Source: JBBDRX01 sp040905245
GTDB lineage: Bacteria > Bacteroidota > Rhodothermia > Balneolales > Balneolaceae
NCBI GenBank assembly: GCA_040905245.1
Contig: JBBDRX010000014.1
Coordinates: 1-11,280, forward strand
Length of the DNA stretch: 11,280 nt
Reading direction: 5' to 3'
Below, piece by piece: positions 1-6,629 of the stretch; the stretch's first letter is position 1; each line of letters starts with the position of its first letter. Below the pieces are notes generated by a model. That model was not told the DNA's origin. It was given only the letters and a program-made list of their open reading frames with translations, and searched no databases. The position numbers and the translations under genes were made by a program.

Positions 1-498
1 ACGTCCGGTACTTTGGTCTGCATGAACCCAGTTGCCGATTTCCAGAAGAGAGAATTTAAAGAGCCGGATGTCGATCACATCGCCCCGGTCTTCGGCGACC
101 TGGATCCGGTCTCCCACTTCGAATGGCTTTTTCCAGAGGAGAAATACCCATCCGGCCATATCGACCAGGGGATCCCGGAGGGCGATGGCAACTCCCGCCG
201 TCAGTATTCCTAAAAAGGTAGCCAGGGAGCTGACTCCCTCGAACCAGATTCGTCCGATGATCATAAACCCGGCAAAGCTGAGAATATAGACGACGTTCTT
301 TCGCCACCGATATCGGGCGGTATTGTCTTCGATGTTCCGGTTGACGACCCGGAGAAGGGCAAATCGGATGAGGATCAGGACCAGGATAACGGCCAGGGAC
401 TCGAGCATGTTCATATAAAATTCCGACATGCCCGTTAGCCAGCCCTCCCACATTCGCGACAGATTTTCGTCCGGTATTGACGGCTGCTGGCTGTTCAT
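1..498 (-). CDS. MscS-family mechanosensitive ion channel, N-terminal part (cut by window edge)
   Basis: The reading frame is open from an ATG at 498 down to base 1 (166 codons) and continues off the window, so the C-terminal vestibule is not seen. Three hydrophobic segments are visible at about residues 33-50, 69-86 and 89-122. The third has the MscS pore-helix pattern rich in Ala and Gly (LGILTAGVAIALRDPL near residues 96-111), followed by WKKPFEVGDRI (122-132), the start of the beta domain. Family members are inner-membrane channels that open under membrane tension and release solutes on hypo-osmotic shock. The start is not fixed by a ribosome site: no Shine-Dalgarno is seen, and Met16, 24, 29 and 31 are alternatives. 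It lies 145 bp downstream of a histidine kinase on the same strand, so co-transcription is possible but unproven. The family call is strong; the subtype (MscS, YnaI-like or other) cannot be set. Confidence 0.85.
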   Translation of the reverse strand, partial: MNSQQPSIPDENLSRMWEGWLTGMSEFYMNMLESLAVILVLILIRFALLRVVNRNIEDNTARYRWRKNVVYILSFAGFMIIGRIWFEGVSSLATFLGILTAGVAIALRDPLVDMAGWVFLLWKKPFEVGDRIQVAEDRGDVIDIRLFKFSLLEIGNWVHADQSTGR

Positions 499-553
499 TC
501 GAGTGATAGTTTTCGTATGCTTTTGATGGTTGTATGCAGATGATGCGCCGGCC

Positions 554-568
554 GCCAGCATCGCTGGC
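554..568. other. Short perfect hairpin between the kinase and the MscS gene
   Basis: GCCAGC (554-559), loop ATC, GCTGGC (563-568) form a perfect 6-bp stem in the 145-bp gap between the kinase stop codon and the MscS start. It is not followed by a T-run on either strand, so it does not look like an intrinsic terminator. It could be a weak mRNA structure in the MscS leader or chance. Confidence 0.3.
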
Positions 569-643
569 CATTACTGCATAGTACTTCGATCACGGCCAAG
601 CTGCAAGACCATCCTGTTATTGATACCTGAAAGGGGTTGTTGG

Positions 644-2203
644 TCAGTCAAGTAAAAACGCGTTTCCGGTCCCTTTTTTGTCTCGTTTTTGAAACGAAAT
701 GTCAACAGCTCCGGGCCGGTCAGGACGATTCGGAGTCAGATCTGCCTGTAGCTGTTTGGCCAGAATACGGACCAGGTTAAACGACGAAATATCCCCTCCG
801 TTGGAACGTTGATGGACAGCGATCGGTCCGGCCTCGTTACGCAGATGTATGTGGATCGTCTCTCCATTTTCGGATACTTGCAGTTGCAACCTGCCGGGGT
901 TGTCGGGGCTGTGGTACTCCAGAGCCTCTCGGCAGCTGTTGGAGAGCAGTTCGTTCATCAGGAGCGCAGCCGGGATTGCCTGGTTTACATTCAGACGGAT
1001 GTCGTCAATCTTATGGTAAATAGTGACAGCTGAATTCTCCTCCCGAAGGATCGATGTGATGCTTCGGACTAACTCCTTCAGGAACGGCCGGAAAGAGACA
1101 TTGGCAAAATCGCTGCCTTCATAGAGCAATTTGTGGATGGCTCCCATGGAGCGGATGCGGAGCTGGCTTTTCTGCAGTACCGACCGGGTTCGCTCATCGT
1201 CGGTATGCATGGCTTCCAGTTCCAGCATCCCCGAAATAACTGCCAGGTTATTTTTGACCCGGTGATGGATTTCGGCCAGCAGCACTTCCTTCTCTTCCAG
1301 GGACTCTTCCAGTGTAATTTCCTGTTCCTTTCGCTTGGTGATATCCCGTGCGGTGGCGTACCAGTGTCCGCTCTTCTCAGTCATGTGAATGTGGAGCCAG
1401 ACCGGCTTTCCGGCGATGTTCTTCATTCGGAACTCCCCCTCAAACGGTTCTCCTGAGCCCGGGGCCCACTCATCCATCCGTTGCAACAGCGATTCGTCCA
1501 CCGAGAGCTGCTCCAGCGCTAACCCGGCCACCTCATTGGCCCGATAGCCCAGGATTTGCTCGACTTTCGGGTTGATGTCTGTGACGACCCGGTTTTCGGG
1601 ATCGATGATCAGAACGAGGTCGGTGGAGTTCTCCAGAAAAGTAGTCTGTTTTTCCAGTTCCCGGTTTTTCTCCTTCAGCTGTAGCTGATTTCTGCGAAGC
1701 TCCAACCTCGTTTCCACTTCACTGGCAAGTATCTGCAGGCTGTCGAGCTGCCAGTCCTCCAGTTTTTTGGGTTCCATCCCCAGGACACAGATTGTCCCGA
1801 TGTTGTAGCCGTTTTGGCTCTTCAGGTTCACCCCGGCATAGAACCGGATATTGGGGTCGTCCTTAACAAAAGGAAAGTGCCGGAAACGATCGTCCTCGGC
1901 CGCATTTTCAACAACCAGCCACTTCTCCTGCTGAATCGTTGTGCTACAGAAAGCACCGTTCCTGGGCATCTCTTTCGGAGCTTCCGGCAGGGAGGCCTTG
2001 TTCCACTGTCGGTCACGAGCGACAAAATTGATCTGTGAAATTTGTGTATTACAGATCTGGCGGGCCAGCCGGGCGAGTGCATTGAATTCGGGTTCTTCCG
2101 GGGTGTCCAGTATCTGATAAGCATCGAGTGCGGCAAGCCGCTCCTCCTCCGGCGATTCGGGCTCAAGCGGGTTGTCAAAAGGTCTATTCCGGCTGCGGCT
2201 CAT
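644..2203 (-). CDS. GAF-PAS-HisKA_2 sensor histidine kinase with degenerate ATP-binding motifs
   Basis: A soluble kinase of 519 aa with no membrane segment. A GAF domain spans about residues 25-170 (opening ERLAALDAYQILDTPEEPEF, a common GAF-kinase lead-in), then a PAS domain at about 185-290 ending in ARDITKRKEQE. A HisKA_2 dimerisation domain follows at about 302-380 with EIHHRVKNNL; His314 is the likely phosphoacceptor. The HATPase domain starts with a good N-box (NELLSN, 417-422). The usual DNGxG motif reads LRNEAGP (454-460), and the Gly-rich lid reads SSFNLVRIL (473-481), so key nucleotide-binding residues are missing. I chose the ATG at 2203. A longer in-frame extension to 2458 would run into the divergent gene, and its composition is basic and low in recognisable structure. 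The signal sensed is unknown, and no response regulator lies beside it. Confidence 0.88.
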   Translation of the reverse strand: MSRSRNRPFDNPLEPESPEEERLAALDAYQILDTPEEPEFNALARLARQICNTQISQINFVARDRQWNKASLPEAPKEMPRNGAFCSTTIQQEKWLVVENAAEDDRFRHFPFVKDDPNIRFYAGVNLKSQNGYNIGTICVLGMEPKKLEDWQLDSLQILASEVETRLELRRNQLQLKEKNRELEKQTTFLENSTDLVLIIDPENRVVTDINPKVEQILGYRANEVAGLALEQLSVDESLLQRMDEWAPGSGEPFEGEFRMKNIAGKPVWLHIHMTEKSGHWYATARDITKRKEQEITLEESLEEKEVLLAEIHHRVKNNLAVISGMLELEAMHTDDERTRSVLQKSQLRIRSMGAIHKLLYEGSDFANVSFRPFLKELVRSITSILREENSAVTIYHKIDDIRLNVNQAIPAALLMNELLSNSCREALEYHSPDNPGRLQLQVSENGETIHIHLRNEAGPIAVHQRSNGGDISSFNLVRILAKQLQADLTPNRPDRPGAVDISFQKRDKKGTGNAFLLD

Positions 2204-2339
2204 AGTACAAACGTCTGATTGATTTTTTTCAGATATTGCAGGCCGGGCCGGAAAGCAGGCGGTATACGGTGTCCGTCTCCCGGTCATTCTCCTGCTGTTG
2301 AAATATGGGTTTCTCTTTGTAGATAAGCCAACACCAATC
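2204..2339. promoter_or_regulatory. Divergent intergenic region between kinase and glutaminyl cyclase
   Basis: These 136 bp separate two divergent genes and must carry the start signals for both. On the plus strand TTGAAA (2299-2304) and TAGATA (2321-2326) sit 16 bp apart, a weak sigma70-like pair that would fit the GTG start at 2340. No convincing Bacteroidota-type TAnnTTTG box was found. Promoter identity is a guess; the divergent layout is what is actually seen. Confidence 0.3.
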
Positions 2340-3137
2340 GTGAAACGCATCTGCTGTATATTTATCGTGCTTCTCTTACTGCTCTTTCGGGTTGAACCGG
2401 GAGCTGCCCAGGCCCCTTCTGACGATCCGATGCATCTCGAAACCGAGGTTCTGAACATCTATCCGCACGACTCTGACGCCTTTACCCAGGGATTGATCTA
2501 TCTGGACGGATTTCTCTATGAGAGTACCGGCCGTTTGGGCCACTCCACCCTTCGGAAGGTGCAGCTGGAGACGGGGAAGGTGCTGCAGAGCCATTTTCTG
2601 GACGAGGATCTGTTCGGGGAGGGTCTTGCGGCCTGGAACGGCCGGCTCATTCAGTTGACACTATTTGCAGAGCAGGCGTATGTCTATGACCGGGAGACAT
2701 ACGATTTGCTGGAAGTGATTCCCTATGACGGAGAGGGGTGGGGCCTTGCAACAGACGGGGATTTTCTGGTAATGAGTGATGGCTCCCCGGTGCTTCGATA
2801 TCTGCAACCGGAGACATTCGAGGTGGTCCGGCAGGTAACGGTGACAGACCAGGGAGAGCCGCTGGAGCGCCTGAATGAGCTGGAAATGGTCGAGGGATTT
2901 CTTTTTACCAATGTGCTTTTTGAAGATCGGATCGCCATTATTGATCCGGCGTCCGGCGTGGTGACCGCCTGGCTGAACCTGGAAGGGTTGCTTGCACCGG
3001 GGGAAGAGAGCCGGCGTGCTGATGTTCTGAACGGTATTGCCTATGACCAGGAGCAGAAGAGGCTCTTCGTGACCGGAAAACTCTGGCCGAAGCTGTTCGA
3101 AGTCCGAATTCCGGACTTGAGCCGTGTCGGGCGTTAA
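2340..3137 (+). CDS. Exported glutaminyl-peptide cyclotransferase (glutamine cyclotransferase)
   Basis: This enzyme family (five-bladed beta-propeller, plant and Xanthomonas type) converts N-terminal Gln of peptides and proteins to pyroglutamate with release of ammonia. The 265-aa product carries the family signatures: YPHDSDAFTQGLIY (41-54), YESTG (60-64), EGWGLATDG (132-140), MSDGSP (145-150), RLNELE (177-182) and LNGIAYD with VTGKLWPKLFEV (230-255). Glu61, Asn179 and Lys247 match polar positions that I recall as conserved in the active site. The N-terminus has basic residues, a Leu-rich core (9-16) and a likely cleavage site after AQA (25/26), so the mature protein should be periplasmic or secreted. 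There is no ATG before the mature region. GTG at 2340 gives a standard signal peptide, while a TTG at 2298 would add 14 polar residues before it. It appears monocistronic, followed by a terminator-like hairpin. Confidence 0.92.
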   Translation: MKRICCIFIVLLLLLFRVEPGAAQAPSDDPMHLETEVLNIYPHDSDAFTQGLIYLDGFLYESTGRLGHSTLRKVQLETGKVLQSHFLDEDLFGEGLAAWNGRLIQLTLFAEQAYVYDRETYDLLEVIPYDGEGWGLATDGDFLVMSDGSPVLRYLQPETFEVVRQVTVTDQGEPLERLNELEMVEGFLFTNVLFEDRIAIIDPASGVVTAWLNLEGLLAPGEESRRADVLNGIAYDQEQKRLFVTGKLWPKLFEVRIPDLSRVGR

Positions 3138-3155
3138 TGTGTGGTTACGGTTAAT

Positions 3156-3199
3156 GATGCCCGAAACAGACCTTACGGTTTCACGCATCGATCTTTTTT
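3156..3199 (+). terminator. Candidate intrinsic terminator after the glutaminyl cyclase
   Basis: Left arm GATGC-CC-GAAAC (3156-3167) pairs with right arm GTTTC-AC-GCATC (3178-3189): two 5-bp helices around a 2x2 internal loop, with a 10-nt apical loop. A run of six T (3194-3199) follows four bases after the stem. It lies 18 bp past the stop codon and 56 bp before the permease RBS. The internal mismatch and the 4-nt gap to the T-run make it less than ideal, but position and order fit Rho-independent termination. Confidence 0.55.
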
Positions 3200-3236
3200 C
3201 TTATTCTCTTCAAATCAGCGGCCTTAACCTGTTCCC

Positions 3237-3240
3237 GGAG
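3237..3240 (+). promoter_or_regulatory. Ribosome binding site deciding the permease start
   Basis: GGAG lies 5 nt before ATG 3246. It favours this ATG over the in-frame GTG at 3240, whose first base is part of the motif. It is one of the few clear Shine-Dalgarno sequences in the window. Confidence 0.6.
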
Positions 3241-3245
3241 TGCTT

Positions 3246-4955
3246 ATGTCCCTATCACTGATGGCGTTGCTCGCTTTATTGCCAATTTTTACGGCTGGCA
3301 TCCTGCTGGTTGGGTTCCGTCTTCCGGCCCGGCTGGTGATGCCGCTGGTTCTTGTCGTTACGATTGTGATTGCCGTGCTTGCCTGGGATTTTTCTCTTCT
3401 CTATGTCCTTGCCTCCTCTATTCAGGGGCTGTTTATCACGTTTGATATCCTCTATATCATTTTTGGGGCCATTCTGCTGTTGAACCTGCTGACCTGGTCC
3501 GGAGGAGTTTCTGTAATCCGGGAGAGTTTTGCGGGGGTCAGTTCGGACCGGCGGGTTCAGGTCATTCTGATCGCCTGGCTTTTCGGGTCATTTCTTGAAG
3601 GCGCTGCCGGATTTGGAACGCCGGCTGCCATTGTCGCCCCCCTGCTTCTGGCCCTGGGATATCCGGCTCTTGCTGCCGTGATGATTGGTATGATGGTTCA
3701 AAGTACGGCTGTTACGTTCGGTGCCGTTGGAACCCCCATTCTGATCGGTGTACAGGCCGGGATTGACAGTCCTGCATTGACGCAGCAGCTGATGGCTGCC
3801 GATACGACTTTGATGGATTATCTTCTGGCTGTTTCGGCTCATGTGGCAACCATCCATGCCATTGTGGGGACGGCCATGCCGGTGCTGATGGTCATGATGC
3901 TTACCCGCTTTTTCGGCCAGAACCGTTCCTGGAGTGAAGGCCTCTCCATTTTGCCATTTGCCGTACTGGGAGGGCTCTCTTTTACTGTTCCCTATGCGTT
4001 GACGGGTATATTTCTTGGCCCGGAGTTTCCCACGTTGATCGGCGCGCTTGTTGGTATGGGGATTATGGTGACAGCCGCCCGAAAAAGGTTTCTGTTGCCG
4101 AATGACAGCTGGGAGTTTGCTCCCCGGGAAGAGTGGCCGTCCAGTTGGATGGGAACGCTCTCCGTGGACGAGAAGATGGCATCGGAAAGAGCGGCCCGGC
4201 CCGGTCTCTCACTTCTGAAGGCGTGGATTCCCTATCTGAGCCTGGCCGTTCTGCTTGTTCTGAGCAGGCTGAACCAGCTTCCTGTCCGGGAGTGGATTAC
4301 CTCTGTGGAGATTACCTGGCCGCAGATTCTCGGAACCAGTATTACAGCCAGTTCCACACCACTCTACCTGCCGGGGACCGTGCTTTTGATCTCTTGTCTG
4401 ATTGTTGTTTTTTTACACCGGATGGAGTGGCCGGATGTGGGAAGTGCACTGCGGGAGAGTTTGCGGATGCTGGTCGGAGCGGGATTTGTCCTGGTTTTTA
4501 CCATTCCAATGGTTCGTATCTACATCAATTCCGGCATCAATGACGCCGGGCTGGAGAGTATGCCGATTGTTATGGCCGAGTGGGTGGCTTCTCACGTTGG
4601 CCAGGTGTACCCGCTTTTTGCGGCCTCCATCGGCGCACTGGGTGCCTTTATTGCCGGGAGCAATACGGTCAGCAATTTGATGTTCAGCCTGTTTCAGTTC
4701 GGTGTTGCCGAGAATCTGTCGATGCCGACAACACTGTTGGTGGGCCTCGGAGCTGTGGGCGCCGCGGCAGGAAATATGGTGGCCATCCACAATGTTGTGG
4801 CCGCCTCTGCCACGGTGGGCTATCTCGGGAAGGAGGGAGATGTCTTGCGACTGACGATTATTCCGACACTCTATTATATTCTCTTTACCGGGTTACTGGG
4901 GCTTCTGGCCGTTCATCTGTTACAGGTGACGGATCTCCTGATGCAGGGGATGTAA
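3246..4955 (+). CDS. lctP: L-lactate permease (LctP/LldP family)
   Basis: A polytopic inner-membrane carrier of 569 aa, the usual length for this family, which takes up lactate (and often glycolate) probably with protons. Hydrophobic helices run through almost the whole protein, with a longer hydrophilic loop at about 280-320. Diagnostic motifs are FGSFLEGAAGFGTPAA (113-128), STAVTFGAVGTP (153-164), GSNTVSNLMFSLFQFG (471-486) and GNMVAIHNVVAASATVG (509-525). The start is set at ATG 3246 because GGAG (3237-3240) lies 5 nt upstream; a GTG at 3240 is in frame but overlaps that site. No lactate dehydrogenase (lldD, dld or lutABC) lies in the window, so the oxidising enzyme must be elsewhere. The upstream terminator suggests its own promoter in the short gap before it. 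The family is secure; the exact substrate is inferred. Confidence 0.95.
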   Translation: MSLSLMALLALLPIFTAGILLVGFRLPARLVMPLVLVVTIVIAVLAWDFSLLYVLASSIQGLFITFDILYIIFGAILLLNLLTWSGGVSVIRESFAGVSSDRRVQVILIAWLFGSFLEGAAGFGTPAAIVAPLLLALGYPALAAVMIGMMVQSTAVTFGAVGTPILIGVQAGIDSPALTQQLMAADTTLMDYLLAVSAHVATIHAIVGTAMPVLMVMMLTRFFGQNRSWSEGLSILPFAVLGGLSFTVPYALTGIFLGPEFPTLIGALVGMGIMVTAARKRFLLPNDSWEFAPREEWPSSWMGTLSVDEKMASERAARPGLSLLKAWIPYLSLAVLLVLSRLNQLPVREWITSVEITWPQILGTSITASSTPLYLPGTVLLISCLIVVFLHRMEWPDVGSALRESLRMLVGAGFVLVFTIPMVRIYINSGINDAGLESMPIVMAEWVASHVGQVYPLFAASIGALGAFIAGSNTVSNLMFSLFQFGVAENLSMPTTLLVGLGAVGAAAGNMVAIHNVVAASATVGYLGKEGDVLRLTIIPTLYYILFTGLLGLLAVHLLQVTDLLMQGM

Positions 4956-5070
4956 CCGGCCGGTTCAACCCGTTTGCAATCAAGTGTTGCAGGATGATGG
5001 TTGTAAATGAGCATGGTATAAAGAAGAGTGAATACCGGCTTTCCTTAACTGTTAAAAATAATGGATCGAG

Positions 5071-6441
5071 ATGAATCGAAAAATCTATCTGGACGAAGCG
5101 GATATTCCCGAGTACTGGTACAATATTGTGGCCGACATGCCGAACAAGCCGTTGCCGCCGCTCAACCCGAAGACCAAAGAGCCGGTGGGCCCGGAAGACC
5201 TCTCTCCGATTTTCCCCATGGGGTTGATACAGCAGGAGGTATCGGCCGAACCACTGATCGAGATACCGGATCAGGTACGGGAGATCTATCGTATCTGGCG
5301 GCCTTCGCCTCTCTACCGGGCGACGGGGCTGGAGAAGGCGCTCGATACGCCGGCAAAGATCTATTACAAGTATGAAGGAGGGAGCCCGAGCGGTTCGCAC
5401 AAGCCCAATACATCGGTTGCCCAGGCCTATTACAATAAACAGGAGGGGGTAGAGAGCATTACGACCGAGACCGGTGCTGGCCAATGGGGAACGGCACTGG
5501 CATTTGCCTGCTCTCAGTTTGGGCTCAACTGTGAAGTCTATATGGTCCGAATCAGCTATGACCAGAAGCCCTATCGAAAGGTGATGATGAATATGTTCGG
5601 GGCAGAGGTTCATCCCTCCCCGAGTGACAGAACGGAGGCGGGACGCGCGATTCTGAAGAAGGATCCGGAGACCAGCGGGAGTCTGGGAATTGCAATTTCA
5701 GAAGCGATTGAACGGGCGGTGCAGGACGAGAAGACCAAATATTCACTTGGGTCTGTGCTCAATCATGTCCTGCTTCATCAGACGATTATCGGTCAGGAGA
5801 CGCAGAAGCAGATGGAGTATGCCGGAGACTATCCGGATGTGATCGTCGCACCACTTGGCGGCGGATCCAACTTTGCCGGAATTTCGTTTCCCTTTTTAAG
5901 AGACAATCTGAAGGAGGGGAAAAAGACGAGGTTTGTTGCGGTGGAGCCGGCCTCCTGTCCAAAACTCACTCAGGGCGAGTTTCTCTACGATTTTGGTGAT
6001 ACGGCAGGCTATACACCACTCTTGCCGATGTATACACTCGGCCACAACTTCACGCCGGCGGCGATTCATGCCGGTGGACTTCGCTATCATGGGGCGAGTG
6101 TCCTCTGCAGTCAGTTGCTGAAAGATGGGCTGATCGAAGCGGTGGCTCTTCAACAGCTCGAATGTTTCCGGGCGGGGATCACTCTGGCCAAGTCCGAGGG
6201 GATTATTGCCGCGCCGGAAGCGACGCATGCGGTTGCCCAGGTGATTCGCGAGGCCGAACGGGCAAAAGAGGAGGGAAGTGAGAAGACGATTCTTTTTAAT
6301 CTCTGCGGTCATGGGTTTGTCGATATGCAGGCCTATGAAGACTACTTTGCCGGGAAGCTGACGGATCATTCGTTTACGGAGACGGAACTGCACGACGGGT
6401 TGAAGGAGATTCGTGAGATGCAGCCGGTTTCAGGGGGTTGA
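5071..6441 (+). CDS. trpB: TrpB2-type tryptophan synthase beta chain (PLP enzyme)
   Basis: A 456-aa fold-type II PLP enzyme that joins indole and L-serine to make tryptophan. It is longer than classical TrpB (about 400 aa), and its N-terminus (YLDEADIPEYWYNIVADMP, 6-24; PLPPLNP, 27-33) is that of the TrpB2 subgroup. Lys111 in GSHKPN is the Schiff-base lysine. Glu133 in TETGAGQWG is the catalytic acid; the Trp in GAGQWG, where classical TrpB has His, also marks TrpB2. GGGSN (263-267) binds the PLP phosphate, and LCGHG (411-415) is the C-terminal cofactor motif. No trpA or other trp gene is near. Orphan TrpB2 proteins are commonly viewed as indole-salvage enzymes or as working without tight TrpA contact. 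The start at 5071 is the first Met in line with the family N-terminus. It lies 115 bp after the lactate permease, with no clear terminator between them. Confidence 0.93.
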   Translation: MNRKIYLDEADIPEYWYNIVADMPNKPLPPLNPKTKEPVGPEDLSPIFPMGLIQQEVSAEPLIEIPDQVREIYRIWRPSPLYRATGLEKALDTPAKIYYKYEGGSPSGSHKPNTSVAQAYYNKQEGVESITTETGAGQWGTALAFACSQFGLNCEVYMVRISYDQKPYRKVMMNMFGAEVHPSPSDRTEAGRAILKKDPETSGSLGIAISEAIERAVQDEKTKYSLGSVLNHVLLHQTIIGQETQKQMEYAGDYPDVIVAPLGGGSNFAGISFPFLRDNLKEGKKTRFVAVEPASCPKLTQGEFLYDFGDTAGYTPLLPMYTLGHNFTPAAIHAGGLRYHGASVLCSQLLKDGLIEAVALQQLECFRAGITLAKSEGIIAAPEATHAVAQVIREAERAKEEGSEKTILFNLCGHGFVDMQAYEDYFAGKLTDHSFTETELHDGLKEIREMQPVSGG

Positions 6442-6495
6442 GAAGGTGCTATACATTTAAGATGTGCCACAACCCGGCCAGGAGGCGCGGGAAAT

Positions 6496-6524
6496 TGAAC
6501 AGGGTGTTACGCACACCTTGTTTA
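6496..6524. other. Strong 12-bp hairpin in the leader of the kinase-photolyase cluster
   Basis: TGAACAGGGTGT (6496-6507), loop TACGC, ACACCTTGTTTA (6513-6524) pair over 12 bp without mismatch, counting two G-T wobbles. It lies 54 bp after the trpB stop codon. No T-run follows on the plus strand, so an intrinsic trpB terminator is possible but atypical. It may instead be a protein-binding site or a leader structure. Its right arm overlaps the best promoter -35 candidate. Confidence 0.5.
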
Positions 6525-6546
6525 GGGATTGGAAGCATTGTATTCT
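6518..6546 (+). promoter_or_regulatory. Possible sigma70-like promoter for the kinase-photolyase cluster
   Basis: TTGTTT (6518-6523) and TATTCT (6541-6546) are separated by 17 bp, matching the consensus at 3/6 and 4/6 positions. Transcription would begin near 6553, giving a leader of about 78 nt before ATG 6630. The match is weak, and the host sigma factor may prefer other boxes, so this is only a candidate. Confidence 0.25.
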
Positions 6547-6618
6547 GGTTAGCAGATGCATGTGGCCTGGCCGGAAGATGCAAAGAGCCGGGTGTCCGAA
6601 TATCAGAATAGAGTGTAC

Positions 6619-6622
6619 GGAG
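6619..6622 (+). promoter_or_regulatory. Ribosome binding site of the membrane histidine kinase
   Basis: GGAG starts a purine-rich run (6619-6629) directly before ATG 6630, with a spacing of 7 nt. It supports this start over the later in-frame ATG at 6702, which would lose part of the N-terminal tail. Confidence 0.5.
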
Positions 6623-6629
6623 AGAGGGG

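Noticed and set aside
56..571. Minus-strand open frame of 171 codons overlapping the MscS gene
   Set aside because: It reads the MscS coding strand in another frame. The MscS frame carries transmembrane and pore motifs while this one is Arg/Pro/Gly-rich and featureless.
2204..2458. 85-codon N-terminal extension of the minus-strand GAF-PAS kinase
   Set aside because: It runs through the divergent promoter region and the signal peptide of the glutaminyl cyclase, is basic and without recognisable domain, and the GAF lead-in begins just after the ATG at 2203.
3145..3180. Direct repeat TTACGGTT at 3145-3152 and 3173-3180
   Set aside because: The repeat is only 8 bp, and the second copy is explained by its place in the terminator-like hairpin.
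2661..3188. Minus-strand open frame of 175 codons
   Set aside because: It is antisense to the glutaminyl cyclase, which has all its family motifs. It looks like a shadow caused by codon bias.
4954..4965. Perfect palindrome AACCGGCCGGTT at the lactate permease stop codon
   Set aside because: It has no loop and no T-run and uses the CCGG words that are common throughout the window, so it is not convincing as a terminator or operator.
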